The notes: generated by a model from the letters alone, not told the origin. A stretch of 64,000 nt of DNA from Imbricaverruca yamaguchii (GCA_034440575.1 JAOTOL010001458.1:57501-121500); one strand, 5' to 3'. Positions 1 to 10,190 are shown, numbered from the stretch's first letter. Program-made: numbers and translations.

Positions 1-550
1 GCCACCTCGGTCAATGTTGCTACGGCCAGAATGTCCAGTATTGATACCCCTGCACGGGTCACAAAAGATAGAGCTGCGACCAGAACACCACCCGACGGCC
101 CGTGTTTTCCCCGACAGAGCTCTATCAGTGAGGAGAGCGTAGTGCACCTGGGGCTCGACGAGAGACACCCACAACGCGCCTCTGGTCAGGAGATGAACCT
201 GCTGGCAGCCGGCGGCACCACGGCGTCCCGTCCCACCCGCCGCACCAGCGCGCAGAGCGTAAGTGCAGTTGTCGGGCGTGGGTGGGGGATTGGGGTCGGG
301 TTGGTCTGCTCTGGTGTGTACTCGGCGACTCGCTCTGAACTCGCACATCCATGTGGTGTCTGCCATATCCAGAATGCTGCACGCTGATTTGTGAGCCATC
401 CTGCTGGCAAATGGACGCAGACCTCTCGTCACATGGCATGCATTTTTGCGGCGAAGCGTGAGATTGTAACTGATGCACAAGGCGGAAATGATGAACGGGT
501 GTGATAGGGTAAGGGTGTGATACTGTTTTTTTTTAAGGTTCGGGCGATCA
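1..550. other. No gene recognised
   Basis: Open frames of up to about 118 codons exist on both strands here, but they overlap one another and none shows a recognisable domain, signal peptide or splice context. The stretch ends in a short poly-T run near 525-535. I see no gene. Confidence 0.5.
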
Positions 551-559
551 ATTGCTCTT

Positions 560-915
560 GTTTTCTAAGGAATTAGATGACTCTGCTGGCCAAGGGGGCC
601 CTCATACAGACTCAGGATCCCGCCCCAACCGCCTAGGATTCTTCCCGGCGGCTGGAGTCGTTCACCGTCAGCCTAGGTGTCGTTTCCGCCGGCTCAGGGC
701 CTTCCCCGGTTGCCAGGCCCAGTGGTCCTCTTCACCGCCTGGGACCTTCTCCGTCAGCCCGGGTCCCTCCGTCGACCCGGAACCCCTTCGCCTTTGTCTA
801 ACCCTGCGCCCTCAACGTTTGTCCGGGGCGCAGTCGCGTCCCGTCGATCCCAGGGCCCTTCCCATCGGCTCTGATCCTCTTTCACCGGTCCAGGGCCCGC
901 CACGTTGGCCCTAAA
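560..915. repeat. GC-rich imperfect array, 'CAGGGCCCTT-CCGTCGGC' type
   Basis: Imperfect units of roughly 25-28 bases repeat a GGC-CTCAGGGCC-CTTC-CCG theme (for example around 690-720, 745-775 and 840-900). The same unit style returns at 55370-56100. Open frames crossing it are proline-, arginine- and serine-rich by-products of the repeat. No termini or target-site duplication were found. Confidence 0.55.
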
Positions 916-1137
916 CCCTCACCGGTCGCCAACCGATCTCCTGGATGTATTTTATGCTGGCTATTCTGATGGATATACTGACGGCCTACTGACAAAAAAA
1001 ATGTTCATCGGTCAGCTTGGGCTCCTTCGAGGCCAGGGGGAGGGGACGACCCATGTCCCTTGGATCCACCACTGCTTTCCAATGTTCTAGAGCTCTGTAA
1101 CGTTTCTGACCCAGCGCCGTGCAGCTCCCATATACGA

Positions 1138-1308
1138 ACACACACTCCTCCGAGTAGTACCGGGGCTGCTGACGCACCGGAACGTAGATGGGACTCCTGG
1201 GACCGAAACGTAGAGTAGCACCGGGGCCTCTCATGCACTGGAACGTGGATAGGACTAGGATAGGCGTAAAACCTGGGCCGCTCGCGCACTGAAACCAAGA
1301 TGGCAAGC
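1138..1308. repeat. ~50-bp tandem repeat, about 3 units
   Basis: Three degenerate units share GAGTAGYACCGGGGC, then GCACYGGAACGTRGAT (positions near 1150, 1210 and 1265). Divergence increases toward the right edge. No coding signal was seen. Confidence 0.5.
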
Positions 1309-1394
1309 TCCAACCATGCTCGCGCCTTTGCCTGACCAAACACTGAATGCGTCACGATGTGTGACGTCACGCCTCTGCCGCCCGCCAGCTGTCG

Positions 1395-1660
1395 CTGGTG
1401 ATGCCGAGTCCAGCGTGTGTCGAGTGCATGCACAGCTGCAGTGCGGCCGCCGGTGGCGCCACCAGCGGCGGCGGTCGGCGCGTCTCCTCCGTGGTGGCGC
1501 CACCTGTCCGGGCGGAAGTGCCGCGCCGCCGCTCGGCCCCGGCTCGACCGGCGGCTGTCGCGGCTGCCGCGGCCGCCGCGGCCACGCCCGTCGGCCACCC
1601 ACCATTCGTCCGCTCCCTCAGCTTGCCAGCACATGCGCGTGAGTATTTCCTACAGATAGT
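1395..1660 (+). other. CpG-rich block, possible promoter or 5' exon
   Basis: This short block is far richer in CpG than its surroundings. It has NotI-like GCGGCCGC content and two copies of the palindrome GGTGGCGCCACC (about 1451-1463 and 1492-1504). At about 1637 the sequence GCGCGTGAGTATTT resembles a 5' splice donor. Open frames exist on both strands, as expected for GC-rich DNA. A CpG-island promoter with a first exon is possible, but nothing downstream could be linked to it. Confidence 0.3.
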
Positions 1661-1938
1661 ACGCCGTTGGAAGACCAACACCTACCTCAATCTGTCAAGT
1701 TGGGTGACTGATGGAATCTCGGGAGAGCCTGAAGCGATCCTCCTTGCTGGTTTATCTTTAGCTTTGATAAGTTTTTTTTAAAAAATATTTTTGTGTATGG
1801 TGTTTAATTTGTCTCATTTGTCTACCTTGTGTAGTGTGTCTAGCTAATGGACCGGCGGGGGGGGGGGTGTCTTATGGTTTGGCGTGAATTATTTACTATA
1901 GGAAATATGGACGTCCTGGAAAAATCTCCCAGTGGAAG

Positions 1939-2934
1939 TTGGCGCGAATATCGATCGACCACATCCCATCTGGTTCTCTCGAGTTCAGCACAGGTCATCC
2001 ATGCCTTCACCTGTCCTATGGTGTGCTGACGTGCATTGGCATTGTCGTTTCAGACTGCATCGGTCTGAGTGGTGCTGCTGCGTCCGATGCTGCTGCCTCT
2101 GCTGCTGCTGCTGCTTCTGGATCAGCGGTATGCTGCCGATGTCCGGACGCTATCAACCGCTCCCCTGTGCCAAATGCTTCCAGTGCCGGTCGCGAAAATC
2201 CGACACTGGCGAAACCTTGCATGCCGTCCTGTTCCACCACTGCAGGCGTTAGCTGCCCTGGTGTCAGTCCGTCCAAGAATGACCCGACTAGTTCGAGTCG
2301 CTCAGTCCCGAGCCCCACCATTTCAACTCACCCCACTCCGAGCCCCACCAGTTCAAGTCACCCCACCCCGAGCCGCACCAGTTCAACTCACCCCACTCCA
2401 AGCCCCACCAGTTCAACTCACCCCACTCGGAGCCCCACCAGTTCAACTCACCCCACTCCGAGCCCCACCAGTCCGAGTCACCACACCCCGAGCCCCGCCA
2501 GTCCGAGTCACCACACCCCAAGCCCCACCAGTCCGAGTCACCACACCCCGAGCCCCGCCAGTCCAAGTCACCACACCCCGAACCCCGCCAGCCCAACTCA
2601 TTCCATCTTAATCCCTGTCAATCCAAGCCATTCCACCCCCAGCCCCGCCGGTCCAAATGATGTCACTCAGGGTACGAAAAGTCAAAGCCACTCAACCCCA
2701 AGCCCCACCAGTTCAAGTCATCCCTCCCTGAGCCCCACCAGTTCAAGTCGCTCAATCTCGAGCCTCGCTTGCACCAACAGCGTCAGTCCTCGGCTTGCAT
2801 CTGTGGAAGAAGCGCCCCCTGCTGACGACGTAGACGGCTCTGTCGGCGTAGATGGCGCTGTCGGCGTAGATGGCGCTGTCGGCGGCGAACGTCCTCGTTC
2901 CGAGACGATCGCCGTCGACATGGCGGGCATTTGA
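1939..2934 (+). CDS. Hypothetical Pro/Ser/Thr-rich repeat protein
   Basis: This is an uninterrupted frame of about 331 codons, but its first codon is TTG, so the true start or an upstream exon is unknown. The N-terminal third contains an Ala-rich run (about residues 46-62) and several cysteines. Residues 115-274 are sixteen decapeptides of the SPTSSTHPTP type, encoded by an exact 30-base unit. The tail carries a GVDGAV repeat and acidic residues. The composition suggests a mucin-like or disordered linker region. The minus strand is also open across the repeat (a Trp/Gly-rich reading), which weakens the coding case. I do not recognise a family. Confidence 0.3.
   Translation: MARISIDHIPSGSLEFSTGHPCLHLSYGVLTCIGIVVSDCIGLSGAAASDAAASAAAAASGSAVCCRCPDAINRSPVPNASSAGRENPTLAKPCMPSCSTTAGVSCPGVSPSKNDPTSSSRSVPSPTISTHPTPSPTSSSHPTPSRTSSTHPTPSPTSSTHPTRSPTSSTHPTPSPTSPSHHTPSPASPSHHTPSPTSPSHHTPSPASPSHHTPNPASPTHSILIPVNPSHSTPSPAGPNDVTQGTKSQSHSTPSPTSSSHPSLSPTSSSRSISSLACTNSVSPRLASVEEAPPADDVDGSVGVDGAVGVDGAVGGERPRSETIAVDMAGI
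2281..2760 (+). repeat. 30-bp minisatellite, 16 units
   Basis: Sixteen consecutive units begin AGCCCCRCCAGT and stay in exact 30-base register from 2281 to 2760. Substitutions occur but no insertion or deletion. Middle units (2311-2580) are the most alike; 2581-2700 are the most diverged. Confidence 0.9.
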
Positions 2935-2939
2935 AGCGC

Positions 2940-3635
2940 GCTCGCCCGTCAGCGGAGATCGATGTGAGGACACAGTGGCTCTGTGAACAGTGCACCCTGT
3001 GGCGGCCGAGCAGCTGGCCGTAACAGACAGGGTACTGCTGTGACCTGACGACAGGAGAGTTTGACCACACGAGGACAGCTGTGACCTGGAGAGGGCAGCG
3101 TCGACTTGGAGACGACTGCGATCTATAGCCAGTAGCCGCGCATCGAACATTGCGCAGTGCGCCAAACGTGAACAATCCATGGCTTTCGTGAGGCATCGGT
3201 GCCATTTGACACTTTGAGTTCAACTCGCCTTCCGTCAGAAATGATAATTAATACGTCATAGAGTCACGGAAATGACGCACATATTTCCCGATTCGCCTGT
3301 ACCGTTGATTGCCGCGTGGGGGGATGTCAACGCGCAAGAAGTGTCAGCCGTTCATCTGTTAGAATTATACTGGTGCAGGTAGCTCTTTGATCAAAATGAA
3401 CCTGTCCGATTGTGTCGAGTGTAACTGTGATTGGCTCAGTGTGGTGGTACGGTGTTGGGTATTGCTCATGTACTATACAAATGTATGTATCTTTAAGGTA
3501 TATGTGCGCCGATGTATCGACACGGCAAGTGATCGACGAACCGCCACGGCACGTGCTAGTTTGCTGTGGGTGCTCATCACGGGAATGTACGTTTCAAATC
3601 GATTGTCAGTTGTGAACTGGATATGCGTGAGTCTA
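2940..3635. other. No gene recognised
   Basis: Only short frames occur. Minus-strand frames at 2752-3223 are overlapping shadows without a domain. The composition shifts from GC-rich to AT-rich near 3230. Confidence 0.5.
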
Positions 3636-3639
3636 ATCA

Positions 3640-4690
3640 ACGCTTAATATAAGTCTGCATTCCATGCTGTGCGCTATGCTCTCTGAAGGTTGCAATCTGA
3701 AAGACGACAGCAGCCATGGCAGCCACGTGGCCGGCAGCAGGTTGGCCTCCACGCCAGCCCGGTCGGCGGGCTCCCTCTTGAGCAGCACCCTGGACGGCAC
3801 GGCGGCGAGCGCTGCCAGCACGGCCGCCCGCTGCGCGCGGCTCACGTCCTCCGACCGCGCCACCGCCGAGCGAGTCGCGCAGCTGCGCGGGCAGCGGGCG
3901 CGGCTTGGCGCAGTGCGCGCCGCCCTCCGGCGCGGCGTTGGGCAGCAGCGGCTGGCGGTAGTCGGTGACGGCGCTGCTGCTGAGCAGCACCAGGCTGGCG
4001 TTGTACTACATTTCCGCCGCCGCCGGCACGGCGCCAGCGTCCAGCTTCTCGGCCACCAGACGGTCGCAGTGGGGCGTCAGCACGTGCCGGATCAAGACGT
4101 GCAGCAGGGCTTGGCCCATCACGCCGCGCACTCTGTCGGCGAACGTCATCCGGTCCGTGCGCGAGAGGAACGGCACCGGGCAGATTGCCGGCAGCGTGAG
4201 GCTGCCCAGCAGGCTGGTCGGCACCGGGACGTACGCCAGCGGCGGCAACAGGATGAACGGCATCTTCATCACGCACCGCACGAAGTGCAGCAGGGCACGA
4301 GAACGCGCCGAAGATGACGGTGTCGAACTTCTCCTGCGGCAGCCGGTCGAGCTCTGTGTTGACCGGCGCCTCGCGCGGGCTGTCTGGGAGCATCGCCTTG
4401 AACTGCTGCCAACCGGCTTGCAGGCCCTCCCGGCGCACCTTGAAGGCGTTCGGGAGGTGCTGCTGATGGAGGACTGCTGCCGGGCCGTCCGACACCACCT
4501 CGCTGATCCCAGTCACGGGCAGCGTCAGAGTGAAGTCGTTGAAGAACACCACGTCGAGGCTGCGCTCGCTGAGCGCGCTCCCCATCCCATAGAAGATGCT
4601 CTTCTGGGTCTTGCCGCAGTTGGGCGCCGTCACGAGCACCCGAGCACTGTCGGCACCAACTGCCAACAATAGAAGCGCCGTCACCAGCCG
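3640..4690 (-). pseudogene. UDP-glycosyltransferase (UGT) pseudogene
   Basis: Read on the minus strand from about 4684, a hydrophobic leader (TALLLLAVGADSA) is followed by a UGT-like N-terminal domain: ARVLVTAPNCGKTQK, a helix, then DVVFFNDFTLT. After a frame change near 4290 the family continues with PFILLPPLAYVPVPTSLLG and the acceptor-domain helices. It then continues as SLVLLSSSAVTDYRQPLLP and GGAHCAKPRPLPAQL, which matches the family stretch before the donor-sugar domain. UGTs move a glycosyl group from UDP-sugar to small lipophilic substrates in the ER lumen. Breaks: no ATG in the leader frame; a frameshift at about 4290; an in-frame TAG at about 4003, before the expected YNASL; and a deletion/frameshift near 3865 removing the expected short strand. 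The coding trace stops near 3660, before the donor-binding signature and the C-terminal membrane anchor. The coding part is strongly GC-rich. A single intronless block is also compatible with a retrocopy or intron-poor gene. Confidence 0.75.
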
Positions 4691-5940
4691 ACGCGGCTAC
4701 AGAGCCTGCGGGAACAACACAGACAAGACAGCAGGGCAGGACAAGAGTCATGGTCATTGGTCATGGTTTCACATTCATGACCCAAAAGAACCACCGGCTG
4801 GTCCATGAAGCAAAAGTTGTAGGTATTTCAAGTGAACTGACCTGGAATTTCTCATTGGAATCAAAGATACAACGGAAATATTGATTGCTTTTAATCATAG
4901 ATCAATCAACGGTTACTATTTCACCAAAATCGGTGCTTCAAATCCTGAGTAGACAATAACTTAATTGACCTTGAACGGCCTTCACGTTCCCCAACCGATG
5001 GTCGTCTACACTTGCAAATGCATATGGTATATGAATGTATCCACATAGTGATACTCATCAGCTTTATTTGAGGCTGCAAAACCAACGCTTAAAATTGTAA
5101 CCAAAATACATTTGGCTACATTACAAATTCATTTGCTCACCGCCAGCTGATGACATTGATCTCTGACCACAATAATTTCATATAGATATATGGAGCAAAC
5201 TGCCATAAATATGCTATGTGTACACATGCTTCAAGTTGAATGACTCCGGTATGCAAAACTGCCGGACGGCTACGGTTTGAAATTTTGACATTCTCTGACC
5301 TTCGCTGACCTTATTTTTGATATGATATCATACATGGTGCCTTATTATAAACGTCTCATAGGAACCGATCCATTCACACCACATTTGTTTCGCTAGCTTG
5401 TGTGGTTTTGGGGGTAATCAGAGGCAGGGGAGAAAAAGGGCCCCCGTATTCATGTCAATCATTTGTCTAGAATGTACGTAGAGTAGACTTACCAAAGATT
5501 ATGTGCACAACTCCTACTGAAATCTGATGATCTCAGGTGTTGAGCTGAAGCAAAGGCATCTCAGTTCAGGCCAGGTTAGATCACCCTGAAGTATTCAAAG
5601 TAATCGACTTGGGTGGCATGACATATAGACAATCTATTCGTACTTTGATAATCACCTTGCCTCCTCGAGACATCAGTTCGTCCGATCATGTCTAACTTCG
5701 ACAGCTTGATGGTCTTTTAATCTGACGTTAACCTGATTCGTCTTAATCCATACCAGCGTCTTAGTTAAGCAGAAATTAGATCACTAAGCTAACGTGAATC
5801 CCGGTCAAGACCATATGAATCACTGGTGACTGGACCATAAATATATTAGACGATTTCAATCATTTCAACGTGAACAATTTTGTACCAGATTCGATGAACC
5901 ACTGAGCCAACACACTATAATCTCCACGCTCGATTCATGA
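4691..5940. other. Intergenic, AT-rich
   Basis: There is no open frame of note on either strand. Isolated TGACCT/AGGTCA hexamers occur near 5278-5310 and 5560-5600. No repeat edges were found. Confidence 0.6.
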
Positions 5941-5944
5941 AGCA

Positions 5945-6260
5945 TAATGACATTTGTGGTATGCACGTGAAGCTCGGCTTCAAACACACCTGGGGTATAT
6001 CATAGTTGGCCAGTGATCAGCACTTTCAGCTCTCTGCAAGTGCTGCAGCAATCGTACGTAGCTGCTCTGTGGCAGGTCCTGTCTCAGCATCTGTAGAGCT
6101 GTGGATGACGATGCGGAAGTCGTATATAGCTGCTCTGTGGCAGATCAAGATATCATCCTGTCTCGGCATCTGTAGAGCTGTGGATGGCGATGCGGCAGGT
6201 ATGCACAACTGCACAACTGCTTCGTGACGGTACTATGGTGACTATTGTGGTGTATGTCGT
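5945..6260 (+). repeat. Left arm of a widely spaced inverted repeat
   Basis: This segment (GGGGTATATCATAGTTGGCC, then TCAGCACTTTC, CTCTGCAAGTGCTGC and CTGCTTCGTGACGG) reappears inverted at 10400-10795. The arms are diverged but collinear, about 4.3 kb apart. Inside this arm a ~75-base unit (GTAGCTGCTCTGTGGCAG to GATGCGG) is tandemly duplicated at about 6055-6205; the other arm has one copy. No protein is encoded convincingly in either arm. Confidence 0.65.
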
Positions 6261-6313
6261 GGGAATTTTTCGTTTTTACAGCTTCGTGGTATAGAAGACT
6301 AATATGCTTAAAC

Positions 6314-6336
6314 ATATATATATATATATATATACG
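6314..6336. repeat. (AT)n microsatellite
   Basis: About eleven AT dinucleotides follow the left inverted arm. Confidence 0.9.
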
Positions 6337-6617
6337 ACCATCATCAACACGAATGCACGTGACCGTGTGTCGGGGCTAATCTGAGCATCTTTTGCCCCTG
6401 AAAGATAGCGTCATTACCTTTATACTGCGGAAGGTTCACCACAGCAGCAGTCTCTCTTCCATATGTAACAAGCCGCGTGGTTCGACGTGCTGAGGCTGCT
6501 GCCGATGAGCTGTCGATCCCGATGAAGCAGCTGACCGTTGGCCGGGATCGTCCATCCAAACACAGCGATATAGTTCAGTACCTCGTGTTGTAGTTTCACT
6601 TCAAGACAGTCCTCCAG

Positions 6618-6735
6618 CACGAACGAGACACACGAATTGTCCACGAGATTAGTACAACCAACGATGCGAATTGTCCACGAGGTTCACACAAAAACAATGC
6701 GAATTGTCCACGAGATTAGCACAACAAACGATGCT
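6618..6735. repeat. ~36-bp tandem repeat, 3 units
   Basis: The unit GCGAATTGTCCACGAGATTA, then GTACAACCAACGAT, occurs three times with a few substitutions (about 6625, 6664 and 6699). Confidence 0.75.
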
Positions 6736-6739
6736 CACT

Positions 6740-8550
6740 GTACCTCGGTTCTTGTCCGTGGCGCTCGGTCCGTCCCCAGTCAGGTCAGGTGCAGTGAAGG
6801 TAGAGTGTTGGCCGGCCTGGTAGTGTGCGGCGGCAGCGATGAGCGCAGCTCGGTGTCTGGCGATGGTCTGCCCTGAAGAAGGTACCGTGCCGTGGTATTC
6901 ATACTGGTGTCTACATATAGTGGTGGAAAACTACTGTCGTCTGACCTCCAGTTGGGTGCTCGGTGCACAGGTGGGTAACTTGCGAGTGGGCGACGCACAA
7001 GTCTAAGTTATTACCCCGGAGCCTGTGTGTGTATATAGATTGAAAAGAACCAGCGGTCGTCTGGTTTATTTTGGTGTCAGTGGTTGACGCGTCGGTTGTA
7101 CAGATCGTGTAGCGTGTGCATGTAGCGTTTGATGGATGTTCGAGTTACTAGCTAGTCGAAGCGCGTCTGTATATTCCTGGATGATGTCTGGTGGCAAAGC
7201 GGGCGGGTGAGGAACTGCTGCTGCAATGCGTGTCCTGCCGTAAGGTATACTTAAGGTCGGTGTAGCGCTTCTCCTGGGCCGGCGCGTGGCGAATGATGAT
7301 GCAATTCGAGGTCGGCTGTGAATGTGTATGGAAATTGGTGCCCGACTGTCGGTGGCCGACCTCCCGCGCGTGTCCGAGTGGCTGACGCAATAAGCGCGGG
7401 GTTGGTCGGTGGTGCTCTTTCTGGCTTGGGTAGGGAGTATTGCTGTTACACATATGTTGCGTTTCTAGCTTCAGCAATTTCAGAGATCTTCGGTTGGGGT
7501 GGATTACGTCCCCACCGGTCCGGCTCGCGTTATGTGAGAAGACCTCTGGTGCGTGTGTGTTACCTATTGGCTCGGAAGTCGTACAAGTCGCTTGCCGAAA
7601 GTCGCGTGTCGACACAAGCGTTTCCATGACAATTAAAATCGCAAGCTGAATGATTGCCGACACACGATGTCGGTTTACGACGCTAGTATACTGACAAATT
7701 TAGCCAGGGTAACCGGCCGAAGATTTTGCTTCCATGCGGGTAAACTGGGGAAAGCAAATTTCAATGCAACGCGACCGAGTTGGCTCAAACTGAGCTTGCC
7801 GTTGGAATACTCAAGACACAGAATCACTGAAAAACGGAAAAATCAGCATACAAGTCAAGAAGTGAACAACTCGACATGCCAACAGACCGAACACCTCCAG
7901 CCATACGATCCCAGTTGGTGATTTACAAAGTGGAAACATCCCTAGTAGGGAAATGAATTGTCCATTCTCCAAAGAAATATCCCATACAGCCTATGGAAGT
8001 CCATACCAGTCTTGTTAGTAAGCTGGCTTCGGAGACAGTCATTGCCATGAAACAAATATTTTGCTGACGCAAATCAGAAGCAGAAAACAGTAGCGGCACA
8101 TCAGCAATTCTTGCTTCCTGCATACAAACCATGATAGAGTTATACCAGCCATGCTGATGTGATACTACGGGGGAGGGTTTGCTTACTTTGTACATAAAAA
8201 TCTTCCTCAGCTGCTTCTGTCACGGACGCCGGAGCTCGGTTGCTATGACAGATCCTCCTCTGGGCACCACTGTGCACTGCTTAGCCGCCCCTCCATTCGC
8301 TGAACGGATCATTCAACCAGAGAGGAAAAAGGAGAGGAAAAAGTGCCCATTTCGAAAGAAAAGAACCCTCCTGATAGGAACGGCCCCTTCAGTATGCTCG
8401 AATGCACCCCGTACCACTTGTTTCAGAATGTTTTCTTTGTCTATTTCGGTTGCATAACCTGAATGGAAAACGGTTTCAAAATAGAGACAGTTTCAAGGAA
8501 GCGGAAGATTTTACACGGCTTTAAAGCATCCCAAGCAAGCATATTCTGTA
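6740..8550. other. No gene recognised
   Basis: A 171-codon minus-strand frame (7148-7663) and overlapping plus-strand frames lack recognisable domains. Their mutual overlap suggests chance openness. Nothing else structured was seen. Confidence 0.45.
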
Positions 8551-8585
8551 TGAATAGGTACCAATTGCAGCCGGAGGGGGTGGGG

Positions 8586-8607
8586 GGGGGGCAGATATCT
8601 GCCCCCC
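8586..8607. repeat. Perfect 22-bp palindrome
   Basis: G6-CAGATATCTG-C6 is self-complementary with no spacer. It lies inside a longer G run followed by TCAGGTTTTTCC, which resembles the poly-G/TCAGGTTTTTCG section of the piggyBac-like MITE at 57860. Confidence 0.9.
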
Positions 8608-8699
8608 TCAGGTTTTTCCTCAATTGCCGCCACACTAATAGGGTTAGCAAGGTAAAACCTCGCATAGATGTTCATCAGTCTTTTCCGCATATCCTCATA

Positions 8700-9620
8700 C
8701 ATTTTAAATCTTGGGTCTTCTCAGGTCAGGTCACCAGGTCAGGCGAAGTGACCCAACTACACTCGGAATTCTAGGTGGCCTAACTTCCACAATAGTTGGG
8801 CGATTGATTCCAAACTTATAGCATGTCATGATCTCATCAGGGACCATAATATGTATATAGGTTTTTCGTAGCATTGACCTTAGGTCAGGTCGCTGCCATG
8901 GCTTCCCCATTATAGGGCTATGGTAAAATATACAAATGTTTCCTAGTTACATATTTGCGCTCGGAATGATCTCACAACGGTTGTGAGATGTAGATATAAG
9001 CTATGCTCAATGCTACCGCTGACATTTTTGCTCAGTGACCTCACCAAGGTCTCTGAGGTCACCTGAGATCACTACACATTTATGCGCATTCCATCGCACT
9101 GCATTGAGCTAGAAGGCTGAATTTACAGTTATTTTGCTTGTATTGTCAAGACGTTTAGATTGATACCTTACATGACCTCCCTAGGCCTTGACCTGAGGTC
9201 ATGACTTCATGACCTTGACCTGGGTTTCGGTTACCCTGGCCTTAAATTACACCGCCTATTGTCGGTAGCGCATTACAAGGATTGTCGAATAGCGTTCGCC
9301 ATTTGTTTCTATCTGTTACAGGTCCTGATATATATGTCAAAATCTGAATCCCACCTGATCTGGGAGACAAGTAGCCTAGGGGTAAGTTGATTGTCTCACA
9401 ACCGAAAGGTAGTGGGTTCGAGTCTCACCTGTCGCTACTCTTCGCCCGCGACCAATCGGCGTGAAAGATTGGCGACGCTACATGACTCAACGGTCGATGT
9501 GTCGTAAAACCAATGACCAACCAACCAACCACCTGATCTGGTCGAATTCAACCTATGATGGCCCAGTGACCTGAAGGTTGACCTGAGCGAAAAATTACCG
9601 AAACACTTTCGATAGAGCCT
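8700..9620. other. Cluster of TGACCT/AGGTCA hexamers
   Basis: More than a dozen TGACCT or AGGTCA hexamers occur, singly, as direct repeats and as back-to-back pairs (for example TTGACCTGAGGTCATGAC near 9188-9206). AGGTCA is the nuclear-receptor half-site in animals. Clusters also occur near 10165-10205, 26480-26510, 39930-39960, 56235-56265 and 58020-58050. These could equally be remnants of a decayed repeat; I call no regulatory element with confidence. Confidence 0.35.
9364..9528 (+). mobile_element. tRNA-derived SINE, family 2
   Basis: A tRNA-like head has A box TAGCCTAGGGGTAAG and B box GGGTTCGAGTC. A body follows containing ATCGGCGTGAAAGATTGGCG, ending in TCGTAAAACCAATGACC and a (CCAA)n tail. 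It is bounded by the perfect 13-base direct repeat CCACCTGATCTGG at 9351-9363 and 9529-9541, so its edges are well defined. SINEs of this kind are transcribed by RNA polymerase III from the internal boxes and mobilised by a partner LINE. Confidence 0.88.
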
Positions 9621-9682
9621 GTCACCAGCTATCCAACGCCGTTTTCCGTTTGTCGCTAGCTAGCATAGTTCCAGAGATCTTA

Positions 9683-9762
9683 GGGGGCAGACATCTGCCC
9701 CCCGGACATGCGAAGTAGGCGCGGACCGCCGGACGTGCGAGTGTTAACACTCGCACGTCCGG
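9683..9762. repeat. Two palindromes at a CR1 5' junction
   Basis: GGGGGCAGA-CA-TCTGCCCCC occupies 9683-9702. A perfect 34-base palindrome with no spacer occupies 9729-9762 (arms start CCGGACGTGCGAGTGTT). The second abuts the truncated 5' end of the CR1 fragment that starts at about 9763. GCGGACCGCCGGAC immediately before it partly repeats the arm. Confidence 0.9.
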
Positions 9763-10122
9763 TGAATTTAATAGAATTTAAGTTTGAATTTAACAGAAAT
9801 GATGCAATTAGAGGTCATAAATTCAAAATTAAAATTAACCACAGCAGAACAAGGTTAAGACAAACTTTCTTCACCAACAGGGTAGTGGAACACTGGAACC
9901 AGCTGCCAGAAAACATCGTCAGTAGCAGCACATTGAACATCTTTAAAAACAGCATAGACAATCATTATAAGAATAGAGGGCTTGCTTTTCAGTATTACAG
10001 GGAGGGCTGATTGGCAGATTTGGTGGGCAACTGGTTCAGTGTACAGAGTGCAACCAAGAAGGGCCCTTGTGGCTCAGAGTTGCACTAATCTTTTATGTCT
10101 TTATGTCTTTATGTCTTTATAT
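9763..10122 (+). mobile_element. CR1-type LINE, 5'-truncated 3' end
   Basis: The frame from about 9780 to 10010 encodes the C-terminus of a CR1-like reverse transcriptase protein (FNRNDAIRGHKFKIKINHSR ... FFTNRVVEHWNQLPENIV). About 110 bases of 3' UTR follow, then a terminal (CTTTATGT)n octamer repeat, as in the CR1 clade. It matches the 3' end of the longer copy at 22386-25480. It is a dead, truncated insert with no catalytic domain. Confidence 0.9.
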
Positions 10123-10190
10123 AACTGACGATTTTCTAAGGAAAATAAACAAATCAATTTTATACCCTTGACCTGACCTGAAATCTCAAC

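Noticed and set aside
7148..7663. 171-codon minus-strand frame as a gene
   Set aside because: No domain; comparable overlapping frames exist on the plus strand; low-complexity patches near its end.
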